Positions 9,164 through 17,801 of a stretch of DNA of 64,000 nucleotides are shown here, piece after piece. The position numbers and the translations under genes were made by a program. This DNA comes from Candidatus Poseidonia sp. (GTDB lineage: Archaea > Thermoplasmatota > Poseidoniia > Poseidoniales > Poseidoniaceae): positions 42,566 to 106,565 of the forward strand of contig JADHPT010000005.1 of NCBI GenBank assembly GCA_016778305.1, read 5' to 3'. The notes under the pieces were generated by a model. That model had not been told where the DNA came from, did no database searches, and saw only the letters and a list, made by a program, of their open reading frames with translations. Each line of letters begins with the position of its first letter. Positions within the stretch are counted from its first letter, which is position 1.

Positions 9164-9484
9164 TCAGAGTTTGGTCCTACCGGTGGTGAAATTGCCTTCA
9201 CTATTAACGATGATCGGTGTGCCTTCGATCCACTCTGGGCAATGTTCAGAAACCCAGTTTCGAGTGGCCCACTCGCAAATGTCGTAGCCTCCAGAGAGGA
9301 CCCCAGAGCGCTTGATGTATCCGACCTTGACGATGTCTTTGTCCTTGGAGAGCACGTTGCCGAGTTGTTGACTGGTTGTGCCATGACGCATGGTGCTGTT
9401 GATGTATTCCAAAATCTCAGCGGTATTACGTGGTCGGTCGCCTAAAAATTTCTTGATTTTTTCACGGATGCGTGTTGTCTTCAT
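9164..9484 (-). CDS. Small protein with predicted winged-helix-like N-terminus
   Basis: 106 aa: MKTTRIREKIKKFLGDRPRNTAEILEYINSTMRHGTTSQQLGNVLSKDKDIVKVGYIKRSG...; isolated gene with AT-rich flanks. Confidence 0.65.
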   Translation of the reverse strand: MKTTRIREKIKKFLGDRPRNTAEILEYINSTMRHGTTSQQLGNVLSKDKDIVKVGYIKRSGVLSGGYDICEWATRNWVSEHCPEWIEGTPIIVNSEGNFTTGRTKL

Positions 9485-9754
9485 GTTCTTCTCCTCCTGT
9501 CATTGATGTGGTGGCTCAAGTGGTATTGTGCCGCTGGTTTACAGGAGCGAGGCCGCTGATATAATGGTTCCTCCCTCGACCAACAATTTGGTTACACTTG
9601 ATGATGAAATATAGGTGTTTTTTCTACATTAGTTCCGCGAGGAGTAAGTAAATGAACACTTCTCGAGTGGAAATATAGAACCAAATGTAACTATTAAACT
9701 CTTCAAGAGTATAATTTATCAAGCATGAAAATTACGCCAAGTATGAGGTGACTG

Positions 9755-12265
9755 GTGATGCCGTCTGAAAGCATTCGTTCGGCAGCCCACAGAAAGATCT
9801 TGTTTTGGTTGAGTAGAGGGCCGAGTACGGTTTCCGAAATCTCAAAGCAATTTGACATGCGAATGCCCCACGCCTCGCTTGCGTGCCGACAATTACGCGC
9901 TCAGGGGTATGTTCTTCGTGACGAATCAGGGGGGCTACGAAACGCCCCAATGTACCTCAGCCAAACCGGTCTCGAACGCTTGGAAAACGATGGCTTGGAG
10001 AAATTAAAACGTCACGTGAGTGTAATTCCTGCAAATACAGACGCAGTGGTCGTCCAATCCGAATCTTCAAACGTGCTTCTTGGTTATGTCAAACCACCGT
10101 CATCTTCACTCTTTTTCATTCCAGATGCCATGAATCACCAGGGTCAAACTTCCACAGGAAATCAAGGGGGGACGTGGATTTTATTCCCAGTTGACAAAAT
10201 CAAGTGGTACATGTTGGATGATTTTTCACCCACGTCAGCACCCTCAGCAACGACATCGGGGACCCTCGCTGATTTTGGGAGCACTCCTACGAAGATTGGA
10301 CTAGCTCGTGGAAAGGTGCTTGAACAAGATCCGTTGACCACGCTGATCGAAGGTCAATGGTTCTCAAACACCGTCGAACCGCGAACTCCTCCTCAGTTTC
10401 TCTTCAACGGTGACCACTGTCTCGGGCAAGTATCGGGTACATCGCTGCAATACTTTCCTCCGAGTGGCATCACCGCACATTTGCCACATGAATTGGATCG
10501 CTCCCTCGTCGTCGAGGCTCTTGGGGAAGGAGCGATCTGCCTCACCGACGGGCAGGGGCGAAGGGAGCGTAAACTTCCGATACCCATTCTTCGCCAGTGG
10601 CTCGGTCTCCGTCATACAAGGATGTCTGTGAACCGCATTGAAGTCATGTACGAATCCATTCGTTCTGATTTGCTCAAGAATACTTCAAAAATTCCTCAAT
10701 CCCTGAGAAAGGATATATTTTCGGATTTTGGGGATGTTCAATGGTCCGTTGACGAAGTCAATGAGGGCACCATCGACACCTATGGAATGTCTGTCAATGG
10801 CTTATCAGCGCTCATATCATACCTCATTCAAGACTCGCAGTGGCCGTGTGTGGTCGACTGGCCCTTTGAAGAACCAGATGAGGACTTCTACCAACGTCTA
10901 ACTTTTCACCCAAAATGCAGATTGTTCATGACTCGTCGAGGTACTGGGCATTCAGTATCGAAAGGCTCAACCCATCTCGTGACCTCTCCAAATCTAGCAG
11001 AGGTCTATGCTCAAATTGGCTGCGATAGTTCTCTGCCGATCGTTCTCAATTCTCCGTCTTCGCCTTCACAATCCTCCTCTCCACCTCGCGAATACATGCC
11101 GAGGAATGCGACTGAATTATTGGCTCCATTGGTAGCAAATGAGGCAGCGATATTTACTTCTCCACTCCCAAAAGGAAGGCACGGTGATGCAATTTCTCAC
11201 AGCCTCAATGTCTTTCCGAAGGGTGATGCCCGCATGGCCAATGAACTCGAATCCACTCATCCCTTAGCAGCGTGGATTGCATCTCCTGAAGCTGAACGTT
11301 CCCAACGATGGTTGCGCACCCATCCTGACCTTCCTGACGGATGGGCAGATTTGCTGAAGGTTGATGCTCTTGATTTGGTTGATCTTCCAGAGGCCATTGC
11401 AAAAGCTACTCATCAATGGCAGACCCTCGCTTTACGGCGACTCAAGGCGAACCTCCCACATGCGCCAAAAGTGGCTCTTTCATTTGCGCAAGCACTTGAT
11501 GAATCACCCGTTGCACCATGGTATGCAACGGCCTTGGTGGCCAGTCTTCATCTTGCTGATGACACCTACAGCGACCTCTTTGACCAGGCCCTTCTTTCTT
11601 GGTTGGATACGCCTCATATGGCTGTCGAAGTCATTGAACATCTCTTTGGCTCCGCAGATGATCCGTTAACAAATACCCGTTTGGAGACGTGTCTCAAGGC
11701 CGCACGTATCCATCCTAAGTCATCATTGCTTTACCTTTGGTCTCGGGGGATCGATGCTCTCCAGCAAAACCTTCCTTGGACGACGGAACTTCAACGACAG
11801 ATCATGACGTTACTGCCGCATTCATGGTGGTTGCCTTACGGGAATGAATGGATTGTGAATCAATTGAACACGGCGTCAGGAAGGGTCTGGTTGAGTCAGA
11901 ATCCACTGCCCTGGCTCGCCATTATTGGTCGAACAGAAGGTGAACGATGTGGCTTTCCCGGTCATGAAGTACACCATCCGGGATGTCAATTAACAGGCGA
12001 AGATCTTCTCGGAATCCATCTGTTGCCCGACGGTCCCGGTTCAGGACCACTTCGAGACCTCTTTCAGGCAATTTATGCTCGTGACCATCAACTTCCCGTT
12101 CCCATTGTATCCTCACATGGGGACGGAGCATGGCTTGTTCAACCGATTGAAACATGGCCAATGCTTGGTGCCACGGTCATGCACCACGGTGACGAAGTCA
12201 TCGGACGCGTGCTCTTCGGAAGGAGTTTCGCTTACAGAATGTCTTCAGCGTCACCGATGAAGTGA
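9755..12265 (+). CDS. Large protein with N-terminal winged-helix (MarR/ArsR-like) domain, otherwise uncharacterised
   Basis: 836 aa; N-term AHRKILFWLSRGPSTVSEISKQFDMRMPHASLACRQLRAQGYVLRDES looks like wHTH; no family recognised in the remainder. Confidence 0.75.
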   Translation: MMPSESIRSAAHRKILFWLSRGPSTVSEISKQFDMRMPHASLACRQLRAQGYVLRDESGGLRNAPMYLSQTGLERLENDGLEKLKRHVSVIPANTDAVVVQSESSNVLLGYVKPPSSSLFFIPDAMNHQGQTSTGNQGGTWILFPVDKIKWYMLDDFSPTSAPSATTSGTLADFGSTPTKIGLARGKVLEQDPLTTLIEGQWFSNTVEPRTPPQFLFNGDHCLGQVSGTSLQYFPPSGITAHLPHELDRSLVVEALGEGAICLTDGQGRRERKLPIPILRQWLGLRHTRMSVNRIEVMYESIRSDLLKNTSKIPQSLRKDIFSDFGDVQWSVDEVNEGTIDTYGMSVNGLSALISYLIQDSQWPCVVDWPFEEPDEDFYQRLTFHPKCRLFMTRRGTGHSVSKGSTHLVTSPNLAEVYAQIGCDSSLPIVLNSPSSPSQSSSPPREYMPRNATELLAPLVANEAAIFTSPLPKGRHGDAISHSLNVFPKGDARMANELESTHPLAAWIASPEAERSQRWLRTHPDLPDGWADLLKVDALDLVDLPEAIAKATHQWQTLALRRLKANLPHAPKVALSFAQALDESPVAPWYATALVASLHLADDTYSDLFDQALLSWLDTPHMAVEVIEHLFGSADDPLTNTRLETCLKAARIHPKSSLLYLWSRGIDALQQNLPWTTELQRQIMTLLPHSWWLPYGNEWIVNQLNTASGRVWLSQNPLPWLAIIGRTEGERCGFPGHEVHHPGCQLTGEDLLGIHLLPDGPGSGPLRDLFQAIYARDHQLPVPIVSSHGDGAWLVQPIETWPMLGATVMHHGDEVIGRVLFGRSFAYRMSSASPMK

Positions 12266-12279
12266 TATAGAGTCGTCTT

Positions 12280-12555
12280 GAGCCGATGATACCGTACCTG
12301 CAACATCGGGCTGAGCTACTGTGAAACATTGCTATGACGTCTGACACCATGAGTACGGCCGCAAATCGAAGACTGGGATGACCCTTCGGGGCGTGATTCC
12401 CGGTGCAAATGCGGTAAACCATCGGTAGGTTATGGGTCCTTGGACGACGAGAGGATGACCTCAAGACAACCACCCTACCGGACAGAACGCCCCGATGCCG
12501 AGGGTCAGGCCTCCGAGGAAACGATGAACGAGGCCGTTAGGTGTCGGGGCACAGT
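12280..12555 (+). ncRNA. Candidate structured non-coding RNA (identity unresolved)
   Basis: 356-nt intergenic region with several perfect stems: CCGATG/CATCGG (12282-12308), CGGTAGG/CCTACCG (12423-12480), GAGG-ATGA-CCTC, CCC-TTCG-GGG, GGCCTC/GAGGCC, and CGGGGCGT (12387-12394) complementary to ACGCCCCG (12487-12494). Local strings GCGGTAAACC and GGACAGAAC resemble RNase P conserved regions, but no CR-I was found. Confidence 0.45.
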
Positions 12556-12620
12556 TTTCCAAAAACCTCTTCTCAACGCTCGTATGTTGCGATGACCTCA
12601 AAGGCTGTTGGTCCCAACCG

Positions 12621-13646
12621 TTGTTCATGGAGGGCGCCTACCGCTTTCAGCGATGTTTGGTCGGCGGCACCTTCGACCGCTTTCATGCAGGACACCGTCT
12701 CCTACTTGGGGCGGCTGAGCATCAGGCAGCTCATCTTGAAATACATATCACGAGCGACCGAATGGCCGATGCAAAAGCGGCCAACATAGAATCATTTGAA
12801 ACACGACGGGAGCACCTATTGCAGTGGATTGATCAGCACGCTCATCTGCGTGGAACAGTGTTTGAATTGAACGATATGCAAGGTCCAGCACCCAACCATC
12901 CCACTGCGGACTGTATCGTAGCCACACCCGAAACGCGTGGTCAATGTGAACACATCAATGTATTACGAACGGCCAACAACTTACCCCCCTTGCACATCAT
13001 CGAGGTCGACCATCTTGCAGATCACTGCGGAGGAATCATCAGTTCTTCCCGAATACGCAATGGCAAAATTGACACAGAAGGCCATCCGTGGGTGAGTTCC
13101 TCGATGTCACAAAACGTATTGTTGATGCATCCTGGCCTTGACCAAGAACTCAAAACGCCGATGGGGACACTCTTCGAAGGTCCAGAAGATGCTCCAGACA
13201 TAGCGATGTTCGCCGCATTGGAAGATCGTGCATTGGGTCAAAACATGCTCATTGCAGTTGGGGACGTCACGGTGCGAACCATGCTCGAAATGGGCATCAC
13301 CCCCGACATCGCACTGATCGACGGACAAACAAAACGAGTACATCTTCCAGAACAAGAACAGGTGGACTCCGGCTCCTTTTCCCATCGCCTGCGTGCAGTG
13401 AACCCACCCGGTCAACTGACACCATCACTTCTCACGGCGCTTGAAAAAGCAGTAGATGAAGAAGAACCTTGTTTGATTGATGTTGAAGGGGAAGAAGATC
13501 TGGCCCCTCTCTATGCACATCTTCTTGCCCCCATTGGATCCATCGTTGTCTACGGCCAACCAGGACTGGGAGTCGTGGTACAATTGACGAGTATAGCAAC
13601 CAAAGAACGATGTCGTCGTTTACTCGAATATTTTGAGGTGGAATGA
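12621..13646 (+). CDS. Fused phosphopantetheine adenylyltransferase (archaeal CoaD-like) + GTP-dependent dephospho-CoA kinase (DUF359)
   Basis: N-term CLVGGTFDRFHAGHRLLL (nucleotidyltransferase HxGH) and GGIISSSRIRNG; C-term LIAVGDVTVRTMLEMGITPDIALIDGQTKR...AVNPPGQLTPSLLTAL...IDVEGEEDLAPLYAHLLAPIGSIVVYGQPGLGVV as in DUF359. Confidence 0.85.
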   Translation: MFMEGAYRFQRCLVGGTFDRFHAGHRLLLGAAEHQAAHLEIHITSDRMADAKAANIESFETRREHLLQWIDQHAHLRGTVFELNDMQGPAPNHPTADCIVATPETRGQCEHINVLRTANNLPPLHIIEVDHLADHCGGIISSSRIRNGKIDTEGHPWVSSSMSQNVLLMHPGLDQELKTPMGTLFEGPEDAPDIAMFAALEDRALGQNMLIAVGDVTVRTMLEMGITPDIALIDGQTKRVHLPEQEQVDSGSFSHRLRAVNPPGQLTPSLLTALEKAVDEEEPCLIDVEGEEDLAPLYAHLLAPIGSIVVYGQPGLGVVVQLTSIATKERCRRLLEYFEVE

Positions 13647-14771
13647 GTGGACCATCCACTTGTTTCAATCTCCGTATGTGTGCGAAACGGAGACCATTGG
13701 ATCGATGGTTGCCTCGATGCCCTCGTCTCACAGACCTATCCGAATGTGGAAATTCTCCTTGTTGATGACGGCTCAACGGACGGAGGCTCCGAACGCGTCA
13801 ACCATTGGCACGACCCACATGGAGAGCGAGGCCCCCCAGTTCGTGTACACCATCAACCAGCTTTGGGTCTCTCAGCAGGTCGCCATTGGGCAGTTGAACA
13901 TGCCAAAGGAACATGGGTTGCCATTACGGACATTGATGTACGTCCCGAGCATGATTGGATTACAAACCTCGTCTTGGCTTCAAGTCCAGTCGATGATGTT
14001 GAAAAAGTGGTAGCGGTTACAGGCCGTACCGTCTTTGATCGTGCAGAGGACCTCGTAAGCCGAATTCGTTCGGTTGAAATTGCCTCAAAGTATCGCTCGA
14101 GGCCCAGGAGAACGAGTTTAGCCAACGGCCCCTGCTCCATGTTTCATCGTGAGTCGCTTCGCACCATAGGTGGATTTGATCCCACCTGGTACCATGCAGA
14201 AGATATGGAAGTAAGTTTGCGCCTTTTAGAGGCTGGGGGCACCATTGTCTATGCACCAGATGCCCTGGTACGACACGTCCCGGAAAGAGGGACAACTCTC
14301 TTCCTTCACAAACGGCGTCGTGATGCGAGAGCCCACGTCCGAATTCTCCGTCATCATCCAAGAAGGAAACGAAAGGGTCCGGCCTTTGATTTTCTAGGGA
14401 GTTCAACGATGGTTCTCTTGCTCTTACCGATTTGGCTCCTCATCGCTGGTTTCAGCCTTCCCTTCGCGAGTTCATTGCTCGGGAGCGTGGCAAATACGCC
14501 AGTAATTCTTGATGAATGGAGCATTCAAGGCCTCTTCCTCTCCGCCGTCCTCTTGGTGGTACAGGAAGCAATTTTGTGGCGTGGTTCGTTGGGCGTTGTC
14601 AATCGTGTCGTCATCAACTCATCAACCAAAGGGAAACTGAGTATTATGATCGGTGTCCGCTGGTTAACGTTTCGATGGAGTATCGCACTCTGGCAAGGAA
14701 CACTCTTGGGTTGTCTGGACGCTCTGCTCGGGCGTCACGGTCATCGGAATCTTTTCAGTTCCAGGCCTTGA
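13647..14771 (+). CDS. Family 2 glycosyltransferase, membrane-associated
   Basis: SISVCVRNGDHWIDGCLDALVSQTYPNVEILLVDDGSTDGG..., ITDIDVRPEHDW, C-terminal hydrophobic segments. Confidence 0.9.
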   Translation: MDHPLVSISVCVRNGDHWIDGCLDALVSQTYPNVEILLVDDGSTDGGSERVNHWHDPHGERGPPVRVHHQPALGLSAGRHWAVEHAKGTWVAITDIDVRPEHDWITNLVLASSPVDDVEKVVAVTGRTVFDRAEDLVSRIRSVEIASKYRSRPRRTSLANGPCSMFHRESLRTIGGFDPTWYHAEDMEVSLRLLEAGGTIVYAPDALVRHVPERGTTLFLHKRRRDARAHVRILRHHPRRKRKGPAFDFLGSSTMVLLLLPIWLLIAGFSLPFASSLLGSVANTPVILDEWSIQGLFLSAVLLVVQEAILWRGSLGVVNRVVINSSTKGKLSIMIGVRWLTFRWSIALWQGTLLGCLDALLGRHGHRNLFSSRP

Positions 14772-15335
14772 TCAATCGATGTTTTCATCACCGGGTGGAA
14801 CACGGCTCGCATGGTTGAGGGCGAACCCTGTAGCGATCAGGGCAATGCTCACTGAATAAACACCGACATCAATCCAACCATCGTGCTGAAGGCCGAACCA
14901 GAAATAAAACACAAAGCCGAGCAAGAGGCACCAAGCAGCCATTGTTCGTTGTCCTCCACCAATTGTCATGTCGCCCAATGCAGTCCATGTGTCGTTGATG
15001 ACGAGGCCTCGGAACCATGCTGAGAGGTTACCGGATTCGTTGATAGGTTTGAATCCGAAGAAGATCAATGCAAGGCAGAATGCCATGAAAATTGAGTCTC
15101 CAAGAATCTCAAAGTGAAATCCATCTTTTGCTTCACCAAATGCTGCATTCGTTGCCTCAAAGGTCAACAAGCCTCCCCAGGAGATATGTTGGGTAGGATG
15201 GGCCATGCTCATCGTGTTGAGAACAGCCAACAGGAGTCCCCAAGCACCGAGGATGATGAACCAGTTGGAGTAGAATGGAACCGTTCCGTTACCGGAGGTT
15301 TTAGACGAATCAACGCTTACCTTGTCGTCGCTCAT
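14772..15335 (-). CDS. Predicted multi-pass membrane protein
   Basis: Hydrophobic segments (FIILGAWGLLLAVLNTM, FMAFCLALIFFGF, AAWCLLLGFVFYFWFGL, ...); start placed at MSDDKVS. Confidence 0.6.
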   Translation of the reverse strand: MSDDKVSVDSSKTSGNGTVPFYSNWFIILGAWGLLLAVLNTMSMAHPTQHISWGGLLTFEATNAAFGEAKDGFHFEILGDSIFMAFCLALIFFGFKPINESGNLSAWFRGLVINDTWTALGDMTIGGGQRTMAAWCLLLGFVFYFWFGLQHDGWIDVGVYSVSIALIATGFALNHASRVPPGDENID

Positions 15336-15408
15336 GTTCCTGCGGACTGACGAGGTGCATTTAAGCACACCGAACCAGAACGAGAGGCGATTCAACCATC
15401 ACCACGCT

Positions 15409-16650
15409 TCAAAGCGAGGTTTGGTGATGGTAGGCTGCTCTGAAAACAAGTGCCATTTCCTCCTCGGCAGCTTTCATGATTTCAGGGGCATCGATATTTC
15501 CAGGAATGCAGGAGTTAATTTCCTTGGAGCGGCCATAACGACCCTTGCTGATGGTTCGAGCAGTCACCAATCCGAGCATATCAAGATTTGAAATAAGACC
15601 TGAGATACGACGCTGAGTGAGTGGATTTTGTCGAATGTGTTTGCAGGCTTGACGATAAATGTCGTAAACTTGACCGGTTTGGACATTCTTGAGTCCATTT
15701 TGTTCATTGAGTAGCACGGCAGCCAAGACCAATTTCTGTTGGCTTGGCAGGGTTGAGATCACAGGTGTCATTTGGTCGGCTTCGATTTGACTCTGGGCCC
15801 CCCTGACATGGTTTTGATTCACCGAATGTTCTCCTTGCTTCTCCGCTCTTTCTGCTGAGATTCTCAAAAGGTCCAATGCACATCGTGCATCTCCATGCTC
15901 CTGAGCGGCGAGTGCTGCGCAAAGTTCGATGACACCCGGTCCGATGACGCCTTCGTTCAACCCCTCGAGGGCGCGCTGCCGGAGAATATCCTGAAGTTGC
16001 TCAGCATCATATGGCTTGAACAAAACGTCCAATTGGCCAAGTCTTGAACGGACTCTTGGGTCAAGGAAATCCGTGAATTTTAGGTCGTTGGAAATTCCAA
16101 TAACACAAGCACGGGCCTTTTTGAGTGAGGAGTTGAGGCTGGTCAAATTGTACAAGAGGTCATCTCCAACTTTGCGGACCAGGTGATCAATTTCATCCAG
16201 GACGATGACAAAAACACCACCGCGCTGGTCCATTCGGCGAATCAGTTCGTTGAAGACACGATCCGTTGGCCATCCAGTGAAGGGGATCTCATCCTGTTCG
16301 TAGGATTCCAGAAGCGAATTTCCAATGTGGCTGAGAACTCGATATTGTGTGTCAATCTGGCGACAGTTCACCATGATGGATTCAACCTGACTCCCCATGG
16401 ATTCCCCCTTGGCTTTCAGGTGGTGACAAACATAGGCCGTGACCGCCGTTTTACCAGCACCAGTTACGCCGTAGAGTGTCATGTTTGAGGGGATATGTCC
16501 TTTCAGTGCCTCCCAGAGGTTGTAGGAAATGGTATCGATCTCTTCGTTGCGGTGAGGGAGTTGACTTGGTCGGTAATTATGACGAAGATTTTCTTTGTTT
16601 TTGAAGAGCGTTTTCTGCGAAATGAATTTGTCGAAGATGTTGTCCTTCAT
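15409..16650 (-). CDS. Orc1/Cdc6 replication initiator, AAA+ ATPase
   Basis: 413 aa: LTLYGVTGAGKTAVTAYVCHHL (Walker A), FVIVLDEIDHLV (Walker B), ...NDLKFTDFLDPRVRSRL... sensor; C-terminal winged-helix. Confidence 0.92.
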   Translation of the reverse strand: MKDNIFDKFISQKTLFKNKENLRHNYRPSQLPHRNEEIDTISYNLWEALKGHIPSNMTLYGVTGAGKTAVTAYVCHHLKAKGESMGSQVESIMVNCRQIDTQYRVLSHIGNSLLESYEQDEIPFTGWPTDRVFNELIRRMDQRGGVFVIVLDEIDHLVRKVGDDLLYNLTSLNSSLKKARACVIGISNDLKFTDFLDPRVRSRLGQLDVLFKPYDAEQLQDILRQRALEGLNEGVIGPGVIELCAALAAQEHGDARCALDLLRISAERAEKQGEHSVNQNHVRGAQSQIEADQMTPVISTLPSQQKLVLAAVLLNEQNGLKNVQTGQVYDIYRQACKHIRQNPLTQRRISGLISNLDMLGLVTARTISKGRYGRSKEINSCIPGNIDAPEIMKAAEEEMALVFRAAYHHQTSL

Positions 16651-16664
16651 TCAAATTCACCCCG

Positions 16665-16672
16665 CTTTTATA
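16665..16672 (-). promoter_or_regulatory. TATA-box-like element upstream of orc1/cdc6
   Basis: Minus strand GGTATAAAAGCGGG, 15-22 nt upstream of annotated ATG. Confidence 0.4.
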
Positions 16673-16814
16673 CCTAATAGCAAAGGGTCCATTTCGGACC
16701 GAACGCCATATGTCCCTTGAGTCCGAGTCCCCCTTATATGCCTGTCCACTCCTTCCATTGGATGACATGAATTTGAGAACAAGGAACGGCTCATATGCAG
16801 ATATAAAGAGAGCA

Positions 16815-16838
16815 GGTGAAAAAGAAAAAAAGAACAAT
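16815..16838 (-). terminator. Oligo-T terminator downstream of MBL-fold gene
   Basis: Minus strand GTTCTTTTTTTCTTTTTCAC directly after the stop at 16839, consistent with archaeal T-rich termination. Confidence 0.45.
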
Positions 16839-17651
16839 TCAAGGCCATGAGAATTGGTCGAAGGAATTCTTGATGGTCCAACCATCTGTCTTCCACACGA
16901 TGGAGTCACCGTCTGAAAGTTGGGTAACGTGGGCGGGGAGTTCAGGAACCTCCTTGGTCAATGTGGTTTCGAATTTCGTGTCTTCATCGATGAAGGTATG
17001 GGTAATAGCCAATGGCGTCGAGCACCGCAAAGCCAACGCTTCCACATCTTTTGGCTTGTGATGATGTGTCGAGGGGACCCAATCTGGAAAACCCATCTCA
17101 AGAACAGCGATTGACGATCGCTCAATCGCCTCGTGAAGTGCATCACATGGCCCCGAATCTCCGCTGTGAACAAAGTTCGCACCGCTTTGATGCTCAAATC
17201 GATAGCCATGAGGGTCCACGGCATCTTCGTGATGAACCTCAAAGCGTTCCCATGTCCAACCGTCGTCGGTTGTTCCAACATCCCGTTCGTCCCACACAAC
17301 CGTCTCAAGAATGCTCTCCAAGGAACCAGGGAAGGCGAGTTGGCACAATTGAGTTAGACGCTCTTTCACAATGGGTGAACCAACAACACGGAGTGGCTGT
17401 AACTGCTCTCGGTCGGAAATGTATTTGCGCTCGAGCAAGAGGAACGGAAATCCAAAGACGTGGTCGCCGTGTACGTGAGTGACAAAGACGGTTCGGAGGT
17501 GAGCGGGCGAATAACCGATTCTTCGCATGCCGATCAGTGCAGTTGGGGGTGCGTCGATGATGTGTTGCTCGTCAAACATCGCAAACGAATGATGTCTGCC
17601 GTGAGGAAGGAAAGCATTTCCAGTCCCCAGCATCACGATGCGATGGTCCAT
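16839..17651 (-). CDS. Metallo-beta-lactamase-fold hydrolase (RNase Z-like)
   Basis: MDHRIVMLGTGNAFLPHGRHHS..., VFVTHVHGDHVFGFPFLL, FVHSGDSGPCDAL, ITHTFIDE; start at MDHR. Confidence 0.8.
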   Translation of the reverse strand: MDHRIVMLGTGNAFLPHGRHHSFAMFDEQHIIDAPPTALIGMRRIGYSPAHLRTVFVTHVHGDHVFGFPFLLLERKYISDREQLQPLRVVGSPIVKERLTQLCQLAFPGSLESILETVVWDERDVGTTDDGWTWERFEVHHEDAVDPHGYRFEHQSGANFVHSGDSGPCDALHEAIERSSIAVLEMGFPDWVPSTHHHKPKDVEALALRCSTPLAITHTFIDEDTKFETTLTKEVPELPAHVTQLSDGDSIVWKTDGWTIKNSFDQFSWP

Positions 17652-17801
17652 TGAGGTGGCTAACACGCCCTCCTTCTTCTTCTCATCGGTGTTTCTTAGT
17701 TGACCGATGTTGCATCCTTGGAAAGATGTGAATTCATACCAATGATGATAAAGCAACCTTAGGTGGGAAAACCATCGCCACTATGTGGTTGAGGTGAAGG
17801 T

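Noticed and set aside
12198-12473. 91-aa minus-strand ORF over the structured intergenic region
   Set aside because: No recognisable domain, overlaps the end of the wHTH gene and the helix-rich region; likely spurious.
12280-12555. Definite assignment as RNase P RNA or SRP RNA
   Set aside because: Only short partial similarities; CR-I is missing from its expected position and no SRP helix 8 consensus (GGAAGGxAGCAG) is found, so it is kept as an unassigned structured RNA.
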